64,000 nucleotides of DNA from Temnothorax longispinosus (taxonomy: Eukaryota; Arthropoda; Insecta; Hymenoptera; Formicidae), in assembly GCF_030848805.1 (NCBI RefSeq), contig NC_092367.1, forward strand, positions 558,001-622,000, read 5' to 3'. Of this stretch, positions 42,324 to 54,300 are shown piece after piece. The position numbers and the translations under genes were made by a program. Every line of letters begins with the position of its first letter. The stretch's first letter is position 1. The notes under the pieces were generated by a model, which worked only from the letters and a program-made list of their open reading frames with translations, did no database searches and was not told the origin of the DNA.

Positions 42324-45300
42324 AGGAGAGAAAGAATTTCTGGATCGGATGGTAGAGGCGGCAGAAGTTAACAACCTCTCTCTTCAGCCTTTCTCCCGCT
42401 CTTCATCGGCTATCTCTTCACGGCCGAAGTGATGGTTCCCTTTTTTCCTCGGGTAGATTCTTTTTGCTTCCGTGCATCGAAACTTACTTCGCCTGTCTCT
42501 GGGACGCGTAATTTTATCCGGGACAACCAGGAAGGACGCACTTGTGAACTCTCTGCCCCCTCTCGTATCGCCAGGCGTACGCCACGGTTATACTAGTCGT
42601 CTACTCCCCTTCCGGGTAGTTTCTCTCGAAAGAAAAGGGAACAGGAGAAGAAGAAGAAGAAGAAGAAGAAGAAGAAGAAGACGTTGACTCGCGAAGTTCA
42701 CCTTGTAGGCAAAGAGAGAATTAACCCCGCGCCGACTAGGAACGGAATTAACCGGACCGTTGCATCACGCTGCAGCGAGATTAGCCGATGTTACTCCGTC
42801 GTGGTTGTTCGACGGACCAGTTCGGTGCCGGGAGATGGATAGGGAATGCCCGATAATCTGATATCCAGACGCGGCATGTTGCCGCGGTTTATACCGATCG
42901 CGGCGAGCAGCCGCGAGTTCCACGAGAGCGGCCTAGGATTGATAGGTAACAGCCGATAGGCCCGCAGGAACGCCGCACATAGTCGATCATTTTGCGAGTA
43001 AATTCCCGACCATTTACCCAACGGGAAAAGATCTATCATGTTACGTACGGTTATATCAAAAATAGCGGAATTTTGAAATTAGATTTGAGAAATTTGAATT
43101 CCTGCGTTATTCGACTCCGCCCAAATTCTCGATCTTCGTTGTCGGAAAAAAAGCGACGCCCAGAGCGAATCCGAAAACGATGCTCGGAGACGCGCGGGTC
43201 CATCCGCGAAGATCGCCGACGGCAACGCGCATCTATCCTCCCTGTAATTATGTACACATATCAGTCATTACCCGGTAAAAAATTGAAATAAGGGTGAGCT
43301 TGGGTCGACGGCGAGGTTTTGCGACGAGGGACCGTGTCTCGAGGGAGAAGAGGGAGAGTCATTAGCCGCGAAACTCGCGAGAACCGGGTCGTCGTTGATG
43401 CGCGGCTGGTAGGTCCGACGCTCCCTCGTGGCGATGGTAGCCGCGTACGGAACGAGGGTAATCCCGAATACGAGGATACCGATGACGAATGGCAGAGATC
43501 CTTGCCACGAGATACGCCCGTTAAACGACGTCGCATTTTTAATACAACGCACGAGCGGATACGGCAGAGACGTCGCCGCAATTCGCGCTTCCCTCTCCCT
43601 CTCTCTTTCTCTTTCTCTTTTTCGTCTTGGCCCTTTCTCTTCCTCTTTCTCTTCCTCCTTCCCTCATCGCTACTCGATCTCTCGTTCCATCTTTCTCCTG
43701 ATGTATTAGGTATATATCTGTAGTATCTATCGGCGAAACAGATCTGTGAGCTATCGGTGATATCCGGACAATATCTCAGCCGCCAGTATACGATAAAGAT
43801 GGAATGAGACAGGAAGATCTGAGCGTCAAAGATAGATACGCGGCAGGGAGGAAGTAGCTGGAGCGAGAGAGTAACTTGGCAGTGAGTGTAACCCTTCACC
43901 CACCGTGAACTAATAACGTACAGTTAGACACATTACTGCCTGCTTCTACATCAGGTTCCGCGTTTAATGATAACTTGCATCCCATTCCCTCCTGGTCCTC
44001 CGTGAAGACAACCCGGTCGCGCGGCGTCTCTCTCATCCTCCTTCTCCTCCTCCTCCTCCTCCACTCCCACCTCTTTCCCTTCTATCACCATCCATCATTC
44101 GTAAGCCGCGAGTTCATGCGCGAGACACGACCTTATACACCTCCCGATCTTGCGCTTTTTCTTCCCCTTCTTTTTCCTCGACCTTCGCAATTCACCATCC
44201 TCCCGCGCTGGAAAACATCGTCTGGTCCGAACGTGTTTAGGGTTCGCGGTCCTTTTGGGTGCGTTTAATTAATACGGAACGACCGGATCGACTGGTCCCG
44301 ACGTCGCCTCTGTTTCTTCTCCTCTTCTTACTCTTTCTCGCTCCCGCGAGATCGCGAGAAATGTCTGCGGATGACACGATTGCTCTTGTTTCGATTTTCA
44401 TCGTGGTTCTGTTCGTCTGGAACTTTAACATTCCATCGTGCATGTTTTGATGTTTTCAATTTGTTGTACTAAACGTTGTGAAGACGTTAAAGTCGTCGCC
44501 GCGCTCACGTACAATTCAATAATAATTAGATTAATAAATTCGTTGAATGGTCACATTGGACATATTGGTTATCGTGAAGTAATTCTTCGTCATTTGCAGA
44601 TTCTTCAGGTAATGGCACTCGATCAGGACACGGGAAATAACGCGAGAGTGAGCTATCGTCTCCAGGGCTCCACCGCTTTTCGCATCAGCCCCACCACTGG
44701 CTGGATCTACCTGGCGCAGAGTTTGGATCGCGAAACTCTCGATCGGCACGCCTTGACGGTTCTCGCGACTGACAACGGATCACCCGCGGCGACCGCGAGT
44801 GCCTCCGTGCTGGTGATGGTCCTGGACGACAACGACAATGATCCGCAGTTCGAAAAGGACTTCTACGGATTCGAGCTGCTTGAGAATCTACCTTCGGGCA
44901 CTCTGGTGGGTTCCGTGAGCGCCAACGATCCCGATCTCGGCAAGAACTCGCTTCTCAGATACGCAGTGGTCCAAGCCAACAGCAGCTTCGCCGTCGATCC
45001 CGACACAGGTAAGAGGCTATCTCCCCCGTATCTTATTTTCCTGTTTTTCGTTCGCTTCGTTCCGTTTGCTCTTCGTTTGCGTCGCCGTCAAACGCTACAG
45101 AGTATATAGGTTCTCGTCACAACGACGCTCGAGTGTTTGCGAAAGCCGGCCCGGGCCCGAGGCTTCGAGAACCGAGAGCCGGAGAGATGCCCACGCAGCT
45201 CGAAAAAAACTCGCGGAGAAAAATATTGGCGAATCGTTTCCACGGGTTTCGCCGAGTTTCGTTCTCGCGGCGCGTCCTCGAGTTGCTTGCGAACGTGTAA

Positions 45301-48300
45301 TTCGAGAATTCATTGAACGGATCCGGCAAGGAATCGCATTATTCTCCGACCGGCTCGTTCTCGGACAAGTTAAATTCACACCGGAGTTACGGCCGCGCTA
45401 CTCGACAACCGTGAATAAGAGATGTATACTACAAGGAGAAACTTCCTGATTCGGTGGATGGTCCCTTCGGTGCTTCTCCGGGGCTACGGGTGACAGTGAT
45501 CGATTCGCGGCGATTAACATTTTGGCTGTGCGTTTGGAATTTCTTCCTCCGTCGTCGTGACGCTTTGCCTCGTATTATTGTCATACTCGCGACGCCGCGT
45601 ATATTTTTATAGCGCGCAAGAATGCGGCGCCACGAAAACGGAAGCGATGGCCCGCGTCGTGATCGATAATCCTCGGTGAAATCCTATCGAACTTTATCTT
45701 TCACGCGTTTCGGTTCTCTAAATTATATCCCTGCCCTTCGTCTCGAGACGCTATTGCGAACATAATTGTACTCCGCGTCCGCCGCCAGAGTCTTTTATTT
45801 TCGCCAGATGTTCAATCTCGTATATCGGTCTCTAACGTCTCTAACCGATCTCTTTCTCGTCTACGCTTCGCCGCTATCTTCTATCGCGGCTCTCCTCGCG
45901 TCCTCGCTCAAAGTCAAGTGCGGCGGCAGCCTGCGGTTACTTCCTGTTTAAGACAGGTTCTTAGCCTGTTAAATAAAAATTGAACGCGCTTTCGCTAGCT
46001 TCTTATTAATTCTCCTAGTCTGAATCGCCGGTCGGCGCGATGTTCCGTTCCCTTGTCCCTTCACGTTTCTTTCAAGGCGATACGATAGAGAGAAACGGAC
46101 GTTACGGGGCCAACGAAAGATCCATTTAGGCGCGTGAGGTGGAAGGGGATCGCTTACGTGCGGGAAAAAGAGAGACTATTAATGGTACCAAATGGCCTCT
46201 AGCCATCAGCGTGTGTAATTTACGCGTTTCTTTTGCGTCAACCTAACGGCCCTTTACGCCGCGCCATTGTTGAACGATTTCGTAATCGATGGAAAGAGTT
46301 CCTCGTCCCTGGGCAACGTTGCTCGGCTCGCCAGGCCTCTCGCCGGAGATCTATTTCGAAATCCCTTGATAATATTTCGTCACTTTAAACTATACGTTGT
46401 AATACGTTTGTTAAATAAATCGGACACTTCACAAATACGACCGCCGAGATTTAAGCTCGACGATGTCGCTCAATGGCGATTTACCAAATTACCAGGCTTG
46501 AAGTAACAGGAACGACACGAGGATCGTTTCTTTTTTGCGGGATCCCCGTATAACTCATTTTAAGTTGCGGCAGTGTGTACGCTTCGTGGGTATTAAAATA
46601 TAATCCGGTAAGAGTGGCGCTTTCGCCTGGGTCGGCGTGTAACGAATCATCAGGAACCGGGGCCCGGGGCCCGTCACACGCCGCGAAATACGCGCACACG
46701 TATGCGGCGCGGCGCGCACCGCGTGTGCAATGCGCGCAGTTTGATTGGCATGCGACACGGGAGTATTTGTGTACACGCTCTCCGGTCCGAGAGACCCGGG
46801 TCCTCTCCCTCTCTCTCTCTCTTTCTTCGTTTCGTTTCTTCGCTGCCTATTTGCAGAGGTGGGACTTCTCGAGTCATCCACCGACCGCGCGCGGACGAAG
46901 GAGGACCGTGAGGCAGAAAAAAAGATGAGGAATAACGACGGCGATGGGGATGGGGGTGGGGGCGATCGCACTGCCGGAAGTATCAGCTGTCTTGTCGTAC
47001 GAGTACTTCTATATTAATCCCCGCGCTGTGTGCATGCAGCGCGACTGCACATTGTCCGGTCAACGGACCTGCGGCGCGGAGTGAGTTGAAATTTCGCCCG
47101 GCCATTGTCCTTCGATCGGAGCTCTAACCGCGAGGGATCTCCCATTGAGAAAACCCTCGAGCGGCGGTGCCTCTCGCCGTTCCTTCCGCGTAGGTCGTCC
47201 TCGTAACACTCGCTTAATGGCGCCCTTTTCTCCATTCATCCAATTAAGGGGGCCCCTCGCGTGTTGGCTTACAATGTCGGGAGATCGACCGGCTGGTGAT
47301 TTATGGAATGGCACGCCCTTGTCCGCGATGAAACGCGACGAGAAGTAAGGGAATATTCGATTGTCAGCGCGACTCCGACCGGTTCCTAATATGTGATCAG
47401 GGGCTGTTAGCAGTCGATGCTCCCTCCTCCCCCTCCCCCTCCTCCTCCGCACGATTCGAAGACGTGTCACTTCTTGATGTTCGTCGGAAATGTCGAAGTC
47501 GCGTTCCTCACAGACTTCGGCATCTCTCTCTTCCGACACGAGTCGCGGTAACGCGCACGTTCGCGTGTGAAATTCTCGTGCATTTTAAGCTGTTATTGCA
47601 ATACGCGCGCGGTACGATCAATTATCGCGACTTGAGGAATTTCCGTGACCTTGTGACCTACCGTGACCGACTCGCCTATCGATCGGATACCTGTTGCGGC
47701 GCGGCCACGTGCCATCCGCGCCACGTGGCTCGTCTACTAAACGGATACACGCTCACTTCAAGCATGCGGTGATACTTCTACGACACTATCTTGTACTTGT
47801 AGCGATCACTTTGTAGTGCGTTGACTTCGTGCGAGAAAGATCTGCAAAGAAAAAAAAATAAAGTCGATAATCTCACTTCATTTATTACGTTCTACATGCG
47901 CGCGTACCATCCGGTGCGCGCCGCGTCGTGATGAATGACGATTACGGTCGATTTATATTATAATTAAGCAACGTGATATAAAAATATCCTCGATCGGATC
48001 TTAGATTATTTAGCGATATATTTTCCAGCGTGGCAAAAACACGTTTAGCGGCATTTCCCCGCGGCTTTTCTGCGCGTCGATAATTTGGTATGTGGTTTTG
48101 TGTCGGTGATCAAATTAAAGATAAGCTTGCTCAGCTAGTCTGCAACTTAGCAACTGCAACGTGCGCGCGTTGCAAAGCCGCCGAGCAGGTTCCCCTTCCC
48201 GGCGCGGACTTCGATCTAATCCCGGTCTGGGATTCCTCGAGGTGGTTTTCCACGGTTTCCGTTCGTCGAACGACTGTTTGATTTTCGAGAAATCGACGCC

Positions 48301-51300
48301 GTACCGTCCGTTCGTCCGTCACGGGACTACGGGCTCGTACATCCAATCGCCGCGATGGATTTCCAAATATTGGAAGAGGCATGCAAAGACAAAAAGCCAC
48401 GTTCCTCTTACGAGGATGACGGTGAGATCGGTCGCGCGGTCCCACGGCTAACACAAGAAACGCATTAGCGCACGCGTCCTATACGATATACTTCTTATTG
48501 TTGCGCGATGGTATCCCTCGACGCGCGGATGGCATCTTCCCGGCCAGGCCGGCCGGCGCGTTTGCATGTCCCCCGTCGATCGTTTGTCTTGTCGACGACG
48601 GAGGAGTACGGCGTCGTCCAGCCACCGCGTCGGTGGTGAACGCTAAAACGGTCGCGATGGTACTCGATTAGGTACGTCGAGAATTCGTGGTGGCACGCCA
48701 CCAGGCCGGGGCTCCGGCACGGCGCGGCGTCGGCGCGGACATCGATAGGGGTCGTCGTCTCGGGCACGAATTATTATCCCGACCCTTTTCCCAGATCCTG
48801 GAATAGTTCTAGCGGCTGCTCGGCTAGTCGCTCGTTTAATTATCCATTAATGCACCGGCCAGGTGCATCAAAGGTGGGGAGACCGAGTCCCTTCTGCGCT
48901 CTCTGACTCCACCTTTTCTCTCTTTTACTCCGCCATGCGCTCGCCCTCTCCCGCCCTCTTTCTCATTTTCTTATTCGTACCCTTCTCGTTCTCCTCCCCT
49001 CCGACTCCGACTACTCCCTGCGATACGTAATTACGGCGGACCTCGTTACACGCGCGACTACGTACGCCCCTAGTATGATTATTATATGCGAGGAGAGAGA
49101 GAGAGAAGGAGAGAGAGAAAGCTAAAGCGGAAACGAAAAACGAAACTCCCGGCATCGAGGCGCGATCGAGGAATACGAGCGACCGCGCACAAATGGTTCT
49201 TATGCGCGTACGAGCAGCGATTATCCAATTAACCGTTCTCTCGACGAGGAAAATTGATAAGGTCGGTCTAGACGTCCGCGCGATCGACGAGAGAGACGAT
49301 CGATCGGCCGATCGTATACGTATTCGATTTTATATATACGAACGAATGCGCTCCCTGCTCTCGTCCGCACCGCGATCTCCATTGGTCGCGCCAGTGTTTG
49401 AGAGTCGGCACGTAAGATCCGTCGGGCTCGGAGAGTCTTTAAGCGTCATCTAATATCAAGACAGACCGGTACGGAGCTTTTTGTCGCGCGCCCATAAATA
49501 TTCCCCGGCATCCGCTAATAGACGTTACCCGCAGCGCTGTTGGGAAATTGCTAATAGATCGTTAATAATTCGCTATCTATACCGCCAGCCAAGCTCGACG
49601 GTCTCGCGGCTCTCGTGAAGCGCAATGAAAATTAATTGTTTCTCTTTCCCTCCCCCTTCGCTCGGCAATCGTTAGGCGAGATCACCACGTGCGAGCCGCT
49701 CGATCGTGAAACGAAAAGCGTCCACGAGCTGGTTCTGGAGGCGCGGGATCAAGGGACACCGTCGAGAGCCGCCCGAGTGTCTCTGAAGGTCACGGTCCTG
49801 GACGTCAACGACAACTCGCCTGAAATCGTCGATCCTCAAGGGGCTCAGGTCAGCGTCAGGGAGGAGCAGCCACCGGGAACGGAGATCGCCAGAGTGCGGG
49901 CGCTGGACACGGATCTCGGGGAAAACGCCTCGGTGACGTACAGCATCACGAAAGGTAAGAGTTGGATCGTTGAGTTTAACGTTGCTTTAACCCTTAAAGG
50001 CTACGTTATTTCAAGTCTCGACTACTTGAGACTGTCCATATATGGACCTCGCAACTTTGATCGCGTACAATTCTGGGTCTCATCGACTAAGTTTTAAAAA
50101 ATTTTATACGAAATAGGGGTAGAAAAGACTGAAGAATATAATAGAATTAGAAAAATTGTCAATAATTAATATTAAATTGTCCAAAAACATCAATCTTTGA
50201 AGACGGTTTGAGCAACATAAATTATTTAACGTTAAAATAGATTCTAGGTCTATATGTGGACCTAGTAGCCTTTAAGGGTTAATTTATCCCGTCGAAATGT
50301 GTCTTAATCTCACGGTGGTAGCTATTTCATTCTCGATTACTTGTTCGTCGCTGTGCGCGACCAATCGGTTACGCGCCGTTCGTCTAATTAAGGAAACCGC
50401 GCTTTTACCTCGGTATGATTATCCCGGTAAGAAAATATATAAATTACAATTAGTCGTGTGTGTGCGTGTACACGTTCAATAATTGCGCGACTTCGTTACG
50501 AAGGCGCCGGGTTGAGTCGCGGAGACTCGGGAATAATAGAGAAATAGCGAGAGGGCACTTACATGCCGGAGATTAGATGGTGAACTTGGTTTTTTCACCG
50601 GCCGCTCTAGAGACTCCCGCGGTGGAGCAAGACTTTTTGAGACTTTAATAACTCAGTGGCAATTACAGAAACAATTATGCACGGTCTTAAAAGCGACCGC
50701 GGGCGTTTTTGCCGGGCGTGTTATCCGTTGGCGAAATGTGCCTCGCCGCCGCGCCGCCCTTGTGAGGAATTGTTACCGTGTAGGGGAGACCGGGACCATA
50801 TGGCTCCAGGGGCATGTTGTCCATATGCTACTTTTTAGTATTTATTGAGAGGAACAGAGTGGATAAAAAATCGCGAAGTGGTTTTTTTAGAATCGAAAAG
50901 AACCATTTAGATTTAGAATCTAAAAAAGATCATTTCGCAATTTTTTATCCACTGTTTTTCTCAAGATAAATACTAAGAAATAGTACACGAGCCATATAGC
51001 CCTGGTCTCCCCTACGTTAATTCACTGCGGCGGCGGCTAGGATCGGAATCGAATTTTCACGATTGCACGTACCGGTTAGCGAGAAAAGAATCTTGATCGC
51101 GAGATTAAATCTTAACATCGCATCGCGGGATATACTGCAATATTGTGGAGGAGTGCAACGATGTACCTCTCCCCGTCCACGTCAGTAGGCATTTCATTCC
51201 GCGCTCTATCGCGCGGCGCTTATTTCGCGTACACGATTCTCCTCAGGGTCAACGGCACAGATATCAGAGAATTTTTTTTTATACCGCGTTCAAGTTTGCA

Positions 51301-54300
51301 ACAGCGAGAATAATCATCCAGACGCAATTTTGTCCGTCTATCTCTCGAGGAATATTTCCGTCCAGACAACCTGACTTGGTTTTTCGCTACAGGCCGAGCC
51401 GATTCGGACGGCTACAATGTCTTCACCATCGACCCGATCACCGGCATGATCAGGACCAAGGCCATGCTCGATCACGAGGAGTGCAAAGAGTACCGGGTGT
51501 CCGTAAGGGCGGCCGACGCCGGTCATCCGCCGCGACATAGCGAGCGCGTGTTGCAAATCGAAGTTCTGGCACTCGCGGACAACCGGCCGACCTTCACCAG
51601 CAGCAGTCTTACCTTTAACGTGAGTACTATTGACCGCACCACCCGGTAGGATTCATTTTCCCCATCAGATTTGTTTCTATCTTCGCTGGACACCGTGGAG
51701 AGAGGACTTCATAGTTCCCTCTTGCAATTATTCATTAGAACATTTATGATCGCGCTAACATCCCTCCGACGGCGTCTCGCCGCCGTTGTTACGTGCGTAT
51801 CCCGTGGATAGCTTCGCACAATTTATGCCACGTTAGAAATTCTGTAGAGAATTCTATGGGAGATTGAAATTTTATCGCTCTCTTATGATCTTCGTTGTTA
51901 TTAATCGTTGAATTAAACATTTAATTTTGCACTTATTATCATTTAATTTTTGCCCCATTTAATTCCTAAAAAGATATATGTCCTAATGACTCAACATTTA
52001 TCTTTCTTATTAATTAATACGCATAAATGAATGTTTTTGAATATAAATACTAATATAAATACTTATCTTGGCTTAATTATTAAGTAACACTTCCTCAGTT
52101 TCGATCGACACACAAATTATCTTTAAAAAAGAAAATATTTTTATAATATAAGAAATAAAGTGTGGACTGGGTTTGATAATATACACTTGCCTCACTCAGG
52201 TGCGCGAGGATGCAAGTATCGGGCACACAGTGGGGTCAGTATCGGGAGCGGGTCCCGCGGGTCGCGTGGCCTTCACCTTGGACTCGCTGACGCCGCTCAA
52301 CGAGTTTCCAGCTTTCGACGTCGATCGCAACTCGGGCCAGCTAGTAGTCGCTCACTCGCTCGATCGCGAGAATGTAAGCGAGTACCATTTGAATGTCCGC
52401 GCGTTGGACACGACCTCGCTCGGGAATCCTCAGAGCATCGCTATTTCCGTGAAGATCGTCATAGAGGACGCCAACGATAATTCGCCGAGTTGGCCGCAAG
52501 ATCCGATAATTGTTCGCGTGTCCGAGAAAGCTGCGATTGGCTCCACCATTTACAATCTCACGGCCAGTGACCTGGATAGCGGCTTGAACGGAGAACTCAG
52601 GTACGGTCTCGTAGCCGAGTTCCCACCGAAGGGTTGCTTCGCCGTGGACTCTCTGACTGGCGCTTTGACCCTGGCCAAGCAATTGGATAGAGAAGAGAGA
52701 GCGGAATATATTCTGATTCTTAAGGCATCAGACCGGGCACTGCCAGGAGAACAATTAGCTTCCACGGTCACCGCAAGGATCATCGTCCTTGATCAGAATG
52801 ACAATGATCCCGTCTTCGTCGCGCCAGAGTTCACCAAGATAAACGTCGCGTCGAATCTTCTGCCTGGTAAGTGTCATATCTTGTCACTCAACTGAGTGTA
52901 TTACACAGATCTACACATAGGACGATTAATCAAATTTTTATTTTCCTAATCTCACCAGGTGCTAGTCTGGTAAGAGTCGTTGCCGTGGACAAGGACTCCG
53001 GCGACAACGGTCGGATATCTTACGTGATAACCTCGGGCAACGAGGAGTCGCGGTTCACAGTGGGCTACGAGTCGGGCATCGTAAGTCTCGTGAAACCCAT
53101 CACGAAGCCCGCGAACCTCGAGATTACGGCCAACGATCACGGATCGCCACCACGCAAGGCCGTGCTGAAGCTGAGTCTGAACCCGGTGGCGGCGCAGCCA
53201 AGCGGACCTCTTCGGCTACTGTTGTCTAATCCGATCGTCAAGATTTCCGAGAACCTTCACGTCGGATCGCACGTGGTGAACGTTGCAGGGCCAGCAATTG
53301 CGGATCAAGGTAAGACCAAAGATCTCATCGCGCGATCGCTTATATATCTCCACCGTGCTGTGTCAGTTAGACTAAAGTTTGTCAAATTTCTTCATTATTC
53401 ATTGCGATGACTGAACATGAAGTTTAATAATATCATCAAACTAGTTTAGGCAGATTTCTGATGATCTCGAGCGACATAAACGTGTGTTCACGGCGTATAA
53501 CATTCGGTATATTTTCGTGAGAAACAAAACAAGCAACGCGGTCGAAATTTATTGATCTCCGAGACATAACGAAGATGTGCGGGAGGACCGAAAATGGAGG
53601 GTTTTCTTAGATACTGCGTCCTTATTGTTTCGATGGTGCGTAAGTCTTCGTCGGTGCAAAAACAGGGCTGTCAATTTAAGTGTGTAGGACTTGAAATTAC
53701 AGCTTACTATCTCTCGTACTTCTCTCAGGCGTCTCATTCGCATTCTGACGATCGCGATTTCACTTTTCTCTCTCTTCGAGCGAGTCTTCGGCGTAGATAG
53801 TGTGCGTCGGCGTTTACTGTTCAGCACGCACTCGCCGCAGCTAATAGGAAAGCTCTGCTACGAAAATACCTGGAATAATTGCCTCGAATCTGGCCGGTAC
53901 CGAGCATTACAGTAAATTCAGCGAAATGAATCGCGCGGCTTGGACTCCCTCGGGGTTGTCGGCGATGCCGTTCCGTCCAGAGTACCCCGCTGCGGCTCCG
54001 TTCGTTTGCATCTTCTCCTCGCACGCACGCCTTAAAAAGCAAGTCGTCTGCGATCGAGAAAATTCCGAGATTTGTCCGTCTCATGGAATATGCCGTCATT
54101 TTTATAAGAAATGCGTCCTCGCATCTTCCTCGCGATAACGAGCTTTCGAGCGAACTCGTTCACGTTATAATTTACGGCAAAGATTCCCACATCTTCCATG
54201 GGAATTAATATCTGGCGATGCCGCTAATTATCGTTGTGGAAGTCTCTCACAAGTGTGTGACTGGACGAGTCCGCGGCATATATTAGCAGTCCCGCAAGGA

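Larger units (their letters stand above)
42189..44599 (+). other. ds intron (2.4 kb)
   Basis: Phase 0. It holds a GA repeat, a GAA repeat and CT-rich DNA around 43590-43680 and 44036-44090. The long low-complexity frames over these tracts are not genes. Confidence 0.85.
49955..51392 (+). other. ds intron (1.4 kb) with two MITEs
   Basis: Phase 1. The intron contains a piggyBac-type MITE at 49991-50278 and a foldback element at 50780-51015; together they make up over a third of its length. Confidence 0.85.

Noticed and set aside
43261..43899. 212-codon minus-strand frame and a 134-codon plus-strand frame.
   Set aside because: Both run through a CT/GA microsatellite inside a ds intron and have no recognisable domain.
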